Assembly: GCA_025453475.1 (NCBI GenBank)
Contig: JALOQH010000017.1
Location: 1 to 8,886 of the forward strand
Direction: 5' to 3'
Origin: an archaeon
Lineage (GTDB): Archaea; Nanobdellota; Nanobdellia; Pacearchaeales; GW2011-AR1
Length of the DNA stretch: 8,886 nt
The notes under the pieces were generated by a model, which ran no database searches, was not told the DNA's origin, and worked only from the letters and a program-made list of their open reading frames with translations. Made by a program: the position numbers and the translations under genes. Positions 1 to 5,899 of the stretch are shown here, piece after piece (positions within the stretch are counted from its first letter, which is position 1; each line of letters starts with the position of its first letter).

Positions 1-89
1 CACCCCTCATAATCCGCAACAAATCTTAAAACAATATCCTTTGGTACCAGAGTCAGCTTACTCGCAACAGTTTTTGCCATTTTACTCAT
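1..89 (-). CDS. Start of an unrecognised gene, cut by the window edge
   Basis: Reading from 89 down to 1 on the minus strand gives an open frame of 29 codons with no stop before the edge. It begins MSKMAKTVASKLTLVPKD and continues IVLRFVADYEG. The start overlaps the 65-residue gene upstream by 8 bases (ATGAGTAA), and a GGAG lies at 97-94, four bases before the ATG. A second ATG at 80-78 would remove the overlap and put the GGAG 13 bases away, so the exact start is uncertain. The overlap and the Shine-Dalgarno sequence argue that it is the third gene of an operon with the two genes to its right. The visible residues match no family I recognise. Confidence 0.6.
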   Translation of the reverse strand, partial: MSKMAKTVASKLTLVPKDIVLRFVADYEG

Positions 90-279
90 CTCTCTCCGAA
101 CCGGAATTTGACACAACAAGCTCAAGTCCGAGAGTATTATCATATCTATGCATGTTCTCCCTTATCTTCTTTGCTAATTCATCCTGTCCGGCATTTACTG
201 CCTGCGCATATCTTCTGCACTGGGCGAGATATTCAACAAGAAGATTCCTTCTCCCATTAAACTGAGTTTGCTCATTCAT
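82..279 (-). CDS. Small helical protein of unknown function, 65 aa
   Basis: This is a soluble, charged protein of 65 residues with no membrane segment. It looks mainly helical up to about residue 50 (LLVEYLAQCRRYAQ, then ELAKKIRENMHRYDN), with one cysteine near residue 21. The ATG at 279-277 overlaps the stop of the 235-residue gene as ATGA. A good AGGTGA Shine-Dalgarno sequence at 289-284 sits five bases before it, which supports translation and coupling to the upstream gene. Its own stop overlaps the next gene. I do not recognise the family. The overlaps suggest the three proteins are made together and may act in one complex or pathway, but that is inference from spacing. Confidence 0.7.
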   Translation of the reverse strand: MNEQTQFNGRRNLLVEYLAQCRRYAQAVNAGQDELAKKIRENMHRYDNTLGLELVVSNSGSERDE

Positions 280-983
280 TCTTTCACCTTCAAAGCCCCA
301 AAATATCTTGTAGGGTCTTTTCTCAGATATTTTAACCTCTCATAGACTACATCTGCAGCTTCGCTTATTGTGCTCATAACCATAGATTCCCCAAGAGGCA
401 CTTTGTAAGGAAGTCCGTACATTTTTGTAAAACCTCTTGAAGAGGCGCCGTTTGGTCTTCCGTCTCTCTTAGCTAAAAGCAAATCCGACAATTCCTTTGG
501 CATAGGTTCTCTCAAAGAATTTGTCACAACCCATGTTGCATCCTTAAGAAGAGGCATGTCTTTTTCTGCATGCTTCGCAATATACTCCAAATCATTTCTC
601 ACGCTTGGCAGTTTAGAAGCAGTATTCAGAAGAAATACTTCAACGCCCTCATTTCCGATAAATTCATACATATCCCTAAGAGCGCTGATTGTACCAGGTA
701 CTCCCCTGAGCCTATAAGTGCTTGTCGGTACAAAGAATAATTCGTCTTCGGGAAAAGCAGACATTATGTTCTCCGGGGCTTCATGTGAAATGCCTGCGAA
801 ATCCTCAAGTGTCATTCCCCCGGGAATGTATTTCTGCTCAGCAAGCATTGGAATCAGCCCCTCCCTGAATATCCTCGCTTTCTGATTCATTTTATCAAGA
901 ACACCTGTTGCTATCTTTAAGCCAGAGTCAATTCCCTCAGGCTCGAACGCCAGGACGTTATATCTCCTTATTTTGAGCTTCAT
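276..983 (-). CDS. Unrecognised 235-aa protein, first gene of a three-gene operon
   Basis: The frame stays open up to 1067, but I place the start at the ATG at 983-981, giving MKLKIRRYNVLAFEPEG. A GGAG at 998-995 precedes it by 11 bases, and a TATA box at 1028-1021 lies inside the longer reading, so the extra N-terminal residues would be promoter sequence. The product is soluble with no signal peptide, membrane segment or cysteine. It looks alpha/beta: a hydrophobic strand (VEVFLLNT) near residue 115, and a Lys/Arg/Gly-rich stretch (AKRDGRPNGASSRGF) near residues 170-185 that could be a loop or a nucleic-acid contact. No catalytic motif stands out and I cannot assign a family. It is coupled by a 4-base overlap to the 65-residue gene. 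Confidence 0.8.
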   Translation of the reverse strand: MKLKIRRYNVLAFEPEGIDSGLKIATGVLDKMNQKARIFREGLIPMLAEQKYIPGGMTLEDFAGISHEAPENIMSAFPEDELFFVPTSTYRLRGVPGTISALRDMYEFIGNEGVEVFLLNTASKLPSVRNDLEYIAKHAEKDMPLLKDATWVVTNSLREPMPKELSDLLLAKRDGRPNGASSRGFTKMYGLPYKVPLGESMVMSTISEAADVVYERLKYLRKDPTRYFGALKVKE

Positions 984-994
984 CTTATTTGTTA

Positions 995-998
995 CTCC
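995..998 (-). promoter_or_regulatory. Shine-Dalgarno site that sets the start of the 235-aa gene
   Basis: The minus strand reads CAGGAGTAAC at 1000-991. Its GGAG core lies 11 bases before the ATG at 983. No comparable motif can serve the longer reading that begins at 1067, since that start lies upstream of the TATA box. Confidence 0.6.
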
Positions 999-1020
999 TG
1001 AATAGTTATAGTAGAAGTAG

Positions 1021-1045
1021 TATATAAACCTTGCTATATTGTACC
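1021..1045 (-). promoter_or_regulatory. Archaeal TATA/BRE promoter of the three-gene operon
   Basis: On the minus strand a TTTATATA box (1028-1021) is directly preceded by a purine-rich BRE-like GCAAGG (1034-1029). Archaeal transcription usually starts about 25 bases past the box centre, which puts the 5' end near 998, just ahead of the Shine-Dalgarno site and about 15 bases before the ATG. The flank further upstream (ACAATATA at 1042-1035) matches the region before the Fic promoter nearly base for base. Confidence 0.65.
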
Positions 1046-1092
1046 TACCCGCAAGTGACAAATACAACCGAGTTATCTAGAAATTAACCCTT

Positions 1093-1116
1093 AAAACCCT
1101 CAAAAACACGCGTTTT
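1093..1116 (-). terminator. Candidate terminator after the 135-aa gene
   Basis: Overlapping the stop codon, the minus strand has a small stem (AAAAC, loop GCGT, GTTTT) at 1116-1103. A run of five T at 1106-1102 forms its end, and a TTTT follows at 1096-1093. U-rich runs are the usual archaeal termination signal. The stem is only 5 bp and AT-rich, so the call rests mostly on the T-runs and on the promoter that follows within 70 bases. Confidence 0.35.
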
Positions 1117-1522
1117 ACCACTCAATCTTCTTGCACGGCTTTTTCACGAACATTATCTCCCCCTGGAGCTCATAAAAATCAATTGTTCTCTCAACCTGGT
1201 CATTGAAATACCTTATCTGATAGTCTTTATCGTCCTTGTCGAACGCCTCTATTGCCATTTCCTTGGTAGTTCCGTGGTCAATAAGCACATAATGCTCATC
1301 CACACTGAGTTCTTTGCCGTCAACCCTGATTTTATCGCCTTTTTTTATCTGCGAAATTGGCTTTGATGCCTTTATTGTAATCTCCCTGTCTACATCGTCA
1401 GAACCACCCTCAAACTTCTCCTCAATCTCGTCAAGCTCCTTGTCGAGCTCCTTTTCAGATATACCCTTCTCGCATCCCGCGCACTTTTCAGCTTTTTTCT
1501 TTGATATTTTTTTAGTTACCAT
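1115..1522 (-). CDS. Unknown 135-aa protein with a Cys-pair N-terminus
   Basis: The start is taken as the ATG at 1522-1520 because GGAG (1534-1531) lies eight bases before it. A GTG at 1546 would add eight residues and has no such site. The N-terminus is lysine-rich (MVTKKISKKKAEK) followed by CAGC, a CxxC pair that might bind metal. An acidic, probably coiled stretch follows to about residue 45 (ELDKELDEIEEKFEGG). The remainder looks beta-rich, beginning DREITIKASKPISQIKKGD and ending in VKKPCKKIEW. It has no membrane segment. It overlaps the GatC-like gene by seven bases (ATGGTAA), so the two are probably translated together. I recognise no family, and a role linked to GatC rests on coupling only. 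Confidence 0.75.
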   Translation of the reverse strand: MVTKKISKKKAEKCAGCEKGISEKELDKELDEIEEKFEGGSDDVDREITIKASKPISQIKKGDKIRVDGKELSVDEHYVLIDHGTTKEMAIEAFDKDDKDYQIRYFNDQVERTIDFYELQGEIMFVKKPCKKIEW

Positions 1523-1758
1523 TCTTTTTTCTCCGCAATTATGCACTCTTCATCTTTATTTGGCGCATTATCAAACATTCTCTTTCTAAAATCTGCATTC
1601 TCCTCAGCTCCAATACCCTCTTCCCTAAAGCCTCCCGCTCCATTTTTTCTTTTTTTCTCCTTTAGTTTCACACTTTCCAGGCTTTTTGCAAATTTCTGAA
1701 GGATTTGCTTTGCTTCTTTCCGCACTTCCTCGCGCTTCGCCTCATTTATCATAACCAT
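1516..1758 (-). CDS. GatC-like small subunit of a tRNA-dependent amidotransferase (probable)
   Basis: This 80-residue protein resembles the small C subunit of Asp-tRNA(Asn)/Glu-tRNA(Gln) amidotransferase. In GatCAB, GatC wraps around the GatA-GatB interface and stabilises the complex. What is visible: an N-terminal helix (EEVRKEAKQILQKFAKSLES), a Lys/Gly-rich linker, and a C-terminal FRKRMFDNAP then KDEECIIAEKKEW. That tail follows the GatC pattern of a helix ending in NAP, a short acidic linker and a final strand. It is somewhat shorter than the usual 90-100 residues. Two ATGs are possible, at 1758 and 1752; neither has a clear Shine-Dalgarno site. Its place beyond aspS and its overlap with the 135-residue gene fit an indirect Asn-tRNA pathway. 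The family call rests on remembered pattern, not a search. Confidence 0.55.
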   Translation of the reverse strand: MVMINEAKREEVRKEAKQILQKFAKSLESVKLKEKKRKNGAGGFREEGIGAEENADFRKRMFDNAPNKDEECIIAEKKEW

Positions 1759-1773
1759 AAAGAAGATTTTTGA

Positions 1774-1781
1774 TTTTTAAA
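1774..1781 (-). promoter_or_regulatory. Possible TATA box for the GatC-like gene
   Basis: TTTAAAAA on the minus strand lies 16-29 bases before the two candidate ATGs (1758 and 1752). This spacing would give a leaderless or nearly leaderless message. There is no purine-rich BRE before it, since the stretch is occupied by the hairpin at 1785-1806, so the assignment is weak. The alternative is read-through from the aspS-PHP transcript. Confidence 0.3.
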
Positions 1782-1784
1782 GTC

Positions 1785-1806
1785 TTCTATGCCTCGGGGC
1801 ATAGAA
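1785..1806. terminator. Perfect 9-bp hairpin after the PHP gene
   Basis: TTCTATGCC (1785-1793), a four-base loop, and GGCATAGAA (1798-1806) form a perfect inverted repeat. It begins four bases past the stop codon of the PHP gene. On the minus strand it is followed by GACTTTAAAAATC, which has only a short T-run. It could end or protect the 3' end of the aspS-PHP message. It could equally be a protein-binding operator for the gene that starts 27 bases beyond it. The stem itself is certain; its role is inferred from position. Confidence 0.55.
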
Positions 1807-1810
1807 CTGA

Positions 1811-2665
1811 TTACTTGCAGAGCTTTCTCTTCAGCAGTTCATATACGACACTCTCGTCGCAGCCGGGTTTGCCCAGATAATGTGTCTTGCTGAATTTTGT
1901 CATTACCGGTCCATGGAAATCGCTCCCAGAGGTAAGAACCAGATTGTATCTTCTTGCAAGTTTTTTAATTTTCTTCACAACATACGGCCTCTTGAAAGGT
2001 GGCTTGTCTCCGTTATCCAATTCCAAACCGCACAATCCTGCTTTGACAAGTTTTTTCATAACTCTATCTCTCAATAAATCCCGCGATTCATCAGAAACCC
2101 ATGGATGAGAAAGCACAGGAACTCCGCCTGCAGCTCTCACCAATTTTATTATTTTAATTGTAGAATTTTCTTCAACCTTCTTCTTTTTCGGGACTTTTTC
2201 TTTTACCAACCCGATTACTTCAAATAAGGTTGAGATATATCCCCTATCCAGGAGAACATTGCTAATATGCAGATAGTTATAATTGCCTCGTGCATGCGGG
2301 AACCTTCTCTCCAAATCTGAATAAGATACCTTGTATCCTTGTTTGTTAAGCTGTTTGCATATATCCATTATTCTGCTGTTTGTGGTTCTATTGAAAGAAT
2401 TTACGGCGTTGTTTAGTGCCCTATTGTTCGAATCAACAAAATAAGCAAGTATCTCGTTCTCTTTTGTTGCTATTTCAATCGCAGGAATCACATTCACTCC
2501 AATTCTTCTTCCCTCTCTAACCGCCTCTTGAACCCCCGAAAAGCTGTTATGATCCGTCAATGCAAGAAATTTCAATCCCCTCTTCTTTGCAAGTTGAATA
2601 ACCTGCTTTGGAGACAATTCTCCGTCTGAATAATAGCTGTGTACATGCAAATCAGAATTTCTCAT
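1811..2665 (-). CDS. PHP-domain metal-dependent phosphoesterase (RNase AM/TrpH-like)
   Basis: This 284-residue protein belongs to the PHP family closest to bacterial YciV/RNase AM, which removes nucleotides from RNA 5' ends or hydrolyses nucleoside 3',5'-bisphosphates with a metal cluster. Visible metal-ligand motifs are DLHVHS (H7, H9), SDG (D14), TDH (H39), AIEI (E64), H133, LSHP (H187) and SDFH (D249, H251). The helical insert between about residues 85 and 165 is typical of the YciV group. At the position where relatives usually have His in an HILG-type motif, the sequence reads NEILAYF, so E71 seems to replace a ligand. It starts 17 bases after aspS with AGGGA eight bases before the ATG, so co-transcription with aspS is likely. 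The family is secure; the exact substrate is not. Confidence 0.88.
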   Translation of the reverse strand: MRNSDLHVHSYYSDGELSPKQVIQLAKKRGLKFLALTDHNSFSGVQEAVREGRRIGVNVIPAIEIATKENEILAYFVDSNNRALNNAVNSFNRTTNSRIMDICKQLNKQGYKVSYSDLERRFPHARGNYNYLHISNVLLDRGYISTLFEVIGLVKEKVPKKKKVEENSTIKIIKLVRAAGGVPVLSHPWVSDESRDLLRDRVMKKLVKAGLCGLELDNGDKPPFKRPYVVKKIKKLARRYNLVLTSGSDFHGPVMTKFSKTHYLGKPGCDESVVYELLKRKLCK

Positions 2666-2682
2666 TTTAACATTCCCTGTTT

Positions 2683-3951
2683 TTACGGAGTCAGTCTATC
2701 TCTGTCTCTTGGGAACATTGTCGCTTCTTTTATGTTGTCTAATCCACAGATTATCTGCGTTAATCTCTCCAGACCAATTGCCCAGCCCGCATGAGGCGGA
2801 GCCCCGAATCTGAAAGAGTCAATATAATCCTTGAAGCTCTTTGGATTCAGCCCCTTTGCCTTGATTCTCTCAGTTAAAAGCGCAGGTAAATGAATACGCT
2901 GCCCTCCGGACGAGATTTCAACCCCGCCGTAAAGCGCATCAAATCCCTCGCTTGTCTTTGCCTTTGCGTCCTCCCCGCGAGGCATAATATAAAATGGTTT
3001 TATTGAAGTCGGCCATGAATGCGTGAACACAATGTCTCCAGGATGCATCTCGCAGAGCTTCTTCTCCTGCTCAGGCGTGAAATCTTCTCCAAGCTTCCCT
3101 CCAACTTTCTTTATTGCATCTTCATAAGCAAGATAAACTCCTTTCGGAACTTTCAAGCCCTTAACACCAAGAACTTCCAGGTCGCTCGCGCAATTCTCAA
3201 GCACTTTTTTAACGCAGTATTTCGCATATTCCTCAAGCTCTTTCATTGCGCTCATCTGGTCAAAGAAAGCCATTTCAACATCCATCATTCTTATCTCGTT
3301 GATATGCCTTGTTGTATTATGCTTCTCAGCTCTCCAAACAGGCGCGAGCGTGAATGTCTTTTCCATTGAACATGCGAGCATTTGCTTGTACAATTGCGGA
3401 GATTGAGCAAGGAATCCTTTCTTTTCGAAATATTTCACTTCAAAAAGCTCTGTTCCCCCTTCGCTCGAAGTTCCAATTATGCACGGAGAATTCAGCTCAA
3501 CAAAGCCCTTATTCTTGAAATATTCCCTGAAAGCATGGGCAATCTCTGTCTGAATCCTGAATATTGCCTGTGTTCTTCTTCTGTGAAAATCCAGGAATCT
3601 GAAATCAAGCCTTTTCGGCAGTTCTGTCTTGGAGAATTCAGAAACATCTATTGGAATTGGCTGTTCCGCGTTTGCCAGCAGCTCAACCTTCTCAGGATTT
3701 ATCTCCATTCCGCCAGGAGCCTGCTTTGATTTGACTGCTTTTCCAGCCACAACCACAACGCTCTCTCTGCTTGGGTTTAAGTCCTTGAAAACATCCTCTT
3801 TCTTAGTAGCAACGCATTGTATAATTCCAGTCACGTCACGGACAAGCATGAATCTGACCTTGCCCAAGTCCCTTGTATCATGCACCCAGCCCTTCACAAG
3901 AACCTTCCCTTCTTTGCCATCAAGCACGTCTTTTATGTATGTTCTGTCCAT
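2683..3951 (-). CDS. aspS: Aspartyl-tRNA synthetase, archaeal type, predicted non-discriminating
   Basis: AspRS is a class II synthetase that charges tRNA with aspartate. The 422 residues match the archaeal form of about 430. An OB-fold anticodon-binding domain covers roughly residues 14-95 (GKVLVKGWVHDTRDLGK). The catalytic domain follows, with the flipping-loop TSSEGGTELF (161-170), the QSPQLYKQ motif (183-190), motif 2 WRAEKHNTTRH (R207, E209) and motif 3 GLER (393-396), ending PRDRDRLTP. His24 takes the place of the Trp, and Pro79 the place of the Lys, that mark discriminating enzymes such as that of Thermococcus kodakarensis. This enzyme should therefore also make Asp-tRNA(Asn), which GatCAB must amidate. 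A short AAGGTAAT lies directly before the ATG. The next gene (PHP) follows after 17 bases. Confidence 0.95.
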   Translation of the reverse strand: MDRTYIKDVLDGKEGKVLVKGWVHDTRDLGKVRFMLVRDVTGIIQCVATKKEDVFKDLNPSRESVVVVAGKAVKSKQAPGGMEINPEKVELLANAEQPIPIDVSEFSKTELPKRLDFRFLDFHRRRTQAIFRIQTEIAHAFREYFKNKGFVELNSPCIIGTSSEGGTELFEVKYFEKKGFLAQSPQLYKQMLACSMEKTFTLAPVWRAEKHNTTRHINEIRMMDVEMAFFDQMSAMKELEEYAKYCVKKVLENCASDLEVLGVKGLKVPKGVYLAYEDAIKKVGGKLGEDFTPEQEKKLCEMHPGDIVFTHSWPTSIKPFYIMPRGEDAKAKTSEGFDALYGGVEISSGGQRIHLPALLTERIKAKGLNPKSFKDYIDSFRFGAPPHAGWAIGLERLTQIICGLDNIKEATMFPRDRDRLTP

Positions 3952-3971
3952 ATTACCTTAAGAAAAATAGC

Positions 3972-3985
3972 GTTTTTAACCTTTT
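3972..3985 (-). promoter_or_regulatory. aspS: Possible TATA/BRE promoter before aspS
   Basis: The minus strand has A-rich AAAAAGG followed by TTAAAAAC (3979-3972) in the 37-base gap between the 138-residue gene and aspS. The box is about 25 bases before the ATG, which would start the message close to the start codon. If real, aspS-PHP can be transcribed apart from gatE. Confidence 0.4.
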
Positions 3986-3988
3986 TTG

Positions 3989-4405
3989 TTATCCAATCCT
4001 CACAATTTCCCCGTTTTTATCCAATTCCACAAAACTATGAACCTCTCTCGTTTTAAACGCTGAACACTGATTTTCTTCCAAATTATCGTCTGCTGTTCTC
4101 GGAACATGCACTATATCGACGGCAAAATCCCCGCATGTACCCAGGCACTGCGACTCAAACATCATCGGCACCTTCCTTGCAGTTTCATAAAGGTTAGTGG
4201 CGCAGGTTATTGCATTCTGCTGAATCATTACCTGCTCCGGAATCTCTGCAGGATTTCCGTGTCTGACATAAACTCCCCTCTCGTCCTTTATCCATGAATC
4301 TTCACTGCTCCCCCTTAGGAGGAAGATGAATGCAATTAACAGAATTAATGCCCCCCCAATCCAATATGCCCATTTCATAATTATTTTCCAGTCCTTGTCA
4401 GACAA
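3989..4405 (-). CDS. Single-pass membrane protein with four cysteines, unknown function, 138 aa
   Basis: A transmembrane helix fills about residues 13-30 (AYWIGGALILLIAFIFLL), with basic residues on the N-terminal side and RGSSEDSW after it. The N-terminus should therefore be inside and the remaining roughly 105 residues outside. The outer domain has cysteines at 68, 87, 91 and 114 that could form two disulfides, with QCLGTCGDF as the most distinctive stretch. The longest reading begins at TTG (4405) without a Shine-Dalgarno site. An ATG at 4378 (MKWAYW) has a GGA eight bases before it and also keeps the helix, so the start is open. It lies 14 bases after gatE and 37 before aspS. I do not recognise the family. 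It is an odd neighbour for two cytosolic tRNA enzymes and may be there by chance of operon packing. Confidence 0.75.
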   Translation of the reverse strand: MSDKDWKIIMKWAYWIGGALILLIAFIFLLRGSSEDSWIKDERGVYVRHGNPAEIPEQVMIQQNAITCATNLYETARKVPMMFESQCLGTCGDFAVDIVHVPRTADDNLEENQCSAFKTREVHSFVELDKNGEIVRIG

Positions 4406-4419
4406 TTCATAGTTTTGAT

Positions 4420-5868
4420 TTATTTAACTACACGATTCAAAATTTCCATCGCCTTTCTCTTGTCCACGCCCTTCAGCTTAGCAATGACCATTCCCATATA
4501 GGCATTTGCCCTCAAGCCGGGCTTCTCTTTCACAATATTTGCTATCGCCAGTTCCAGTTCATCATCTCCCATTTTCTCGACTTTCAAAGCATCATCCACA
4601 TTCTCGCCAGAAACAACTTTCAGAAGAATTCCTTTTATATCTCCGGCATCTATCTTTCCTGCTTTTAATTTCTCGAGAACTTTTTCCAAAACAACCTCGT
4701 CAATCAATTTTCTTATCTCTTCAATCGGTTTTCCAAGCTTCGTGGAAAATTCATTCGGCCAGAGAGCAAGCATTTTTGCAATAAGATTCGCATCTTTATC
4801 ATAAACCCTCATCAAAACATTAAACTCATCAAGATTTTCAACCACCAGCGGAATAAACTCCTCAGAAACGCCCTCTTTTTTCAGTTCATCCCTTATTTCC
4901 TGCCTTAATTTCGGAAGATTCTTCTTCAGGAGATTTGTTTTTTCTCTGCCCACGCGAAGCAGAGGCAAATCTGTCTCAGGGTACATTCTAGCCTGCCCGG
5001 GCATTGGTCTTGAAAACTCAGTTTTACCGTCGGGAAGAGCATTTCTCACTTCTCCCTCTTTCTTTTTATTCTTTAAATCATGAATCTGCCTCTCAATCTC
5101 CAAATCAACTGTTTTTATCATCATTTTCGGGTCCTGGAACCCCTTTACTTCTACCCGGTTATGCCCTTTTATTGAGACATTCAAATCCTGCCTTATTGTT
5201 CCAATGCCTCTTCTGACTTTGCATGCTCTGAGAATATCCCCTATCTTCAGAGCAGCCTCTTTAATCTTCCCAGGGGTGTTCATATCAGGCTTTGTAACAA
5301 CCTCGACAAGAGGAATTCCCAGCCTGTCCAGTTTGTAAACCGCTTTTTTACTGTCTTCTTCAACAATCCTCGCAGCATCCTCCTCTAATGCAATTGAAGC
5401 AATGCCCACCTTCCCAAAGCTTGTCTCAATATAGCCATCGTGCGCAATTAAAACAGTTCTCTGAAATCCAGAGGTATTGCTGCCGTCAATCACTGTCTTT
5501 CTCATTACTTGAGAAACAGGATATATCTCGCAATTCATCAAAATAGCTATTTTCAGCGCCTCATCAAGCGCATTTTGGTTTATCAGATGCGGCGGCTCCT
5601 CATCCAAATCAACTAAGCAGACATTTTCCTTGTATCCCTGATAGACAAAATCCCTGTTTAGCTTCGCTTCGTGCATCGCAGCAACATCAACCTCTCCTGT
5701 CTCGCCAGCCACAGCATGCAGCTTCCTATGCACTTCAAAATCAGGCTTCTCGCTTCTCAGATATCCCGGGCATGAGCAAAAAAGCTTTCCCGTATCTAAT
5801 TGCTGATGTATCTCCAAGCCAGCCATTAATCCAAGTTTGGCATAATCGTGATTGCTCCCTTCTTCCAT
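4420..5868 (-). CDS. gatE: Glu-tRNA(Gln) amidotransferase subunit E lacking the GAD insertion
   Basis: GatE works with GatD to turn Glu-tRNA(Gln) into Gln-tRNA(Gln); it activates the tRNA-bound glutamate with ATP. GatE rather than GatB is shown by GLEIHQQLDTGKLFCSCP (17-34), LVDLDEEPPH (85-94), QVMRKTVIDGSNTSGFQRT (120-138), the LEEDAAR motif (161-167), VEVVTKPDM (188-196) and ARMYPETDLP (293-302). The C-terminal part is the helical plus tail (YqeY-like) domain that contacts tRNA. Archaeal GatE usually has about 620 residues because an AspRS-like GAD domain sits between the GVQDL-like motif and the PDGxTEYxRP motif. Here IERQIHDLKNKKKEGEV joins RNALPDGKTEFSRP directly, so 482 residues remain and the insertion is missing. 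Fic ends 31 bases upstream. There is no clear Shine-Dalgarno sequence. No gatD is visible in the window. Confidence 0.94.
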   Translation of the reverse strand: MEEGSNHDYAKLGLMAGLEIHQQLDTGKLFCSCPGYLRSEKPDFEVHRKLHAVAGETGEVDVAAMHEAKLNRDFVYQGYKENVCLVDLDEEPPHLINQNALDEALKIAILMNCEIYPVSQVMRKTVIDGSNTSGFQRTVLIAHDGYIETSFGKVGIASIALEEDAARIVEEDSKKAVYKLDRLGIPLVEVVTKPDMNTPGKIKEAALKIGDILRACKVRRGIGTIRQDLNVSIKGHNRVEVKGFQDPKMMIKTVDLEIERQIHDLKNKKKEGEVRNALPDGKTEFSRPMPGQARMYPETDLPLLRVGREKTNLLKKNLPKLRQEIRDELKKEGVSEEFIPLVVENLDEFNVLMRVYDKDANLIAKMLALWPNEFSTKLGKPIEEIRKLIDEVVLEKVLEKLKAGKIDAGDIKGILLKVVSGENVDDALKVEKMGDDELELAIANIVKEKPGLRANAYMGMVIAKLKGVDKRKAMEILNRVVK

Positions 5869-5899
5869 AGATAAGCTTAAGAAATCAGATTAATAAAAC

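Noticed and set aside
984..1067. Longer N-terminus for the 235-aa protein
   Set aside because: The extra codons cover the TATA box and the Shine-Dalgarno site and encode an odd Tyr-rich stretch (FIYYFYYNY). The ATG at 983 has a proper GGAG.
1039..1067. TTGTA...TACAA inverted repeat upstream of the 235-aa promoter
   Set aside because: The arms are only 5 bp with a 19-base spacer in AT-rich DNA, which is easily expected by chance.
1523..1546. GTG start for the 135-aa protein
   Set aside because: It has no Shine-Dalgarno site, whereas the ATG at 1522 has GGAG eight bases before it.
4420..5868. GatB instead of GatE, because of the 482-residue length
   Set aside because: The motifs LVDLDEEPPH and VMRKTVIDGSNTSGFQRT and the N-terminal form are GatE-type, and the sequence lacks the GatB pattern (CxVCLGLPGALPVLN).
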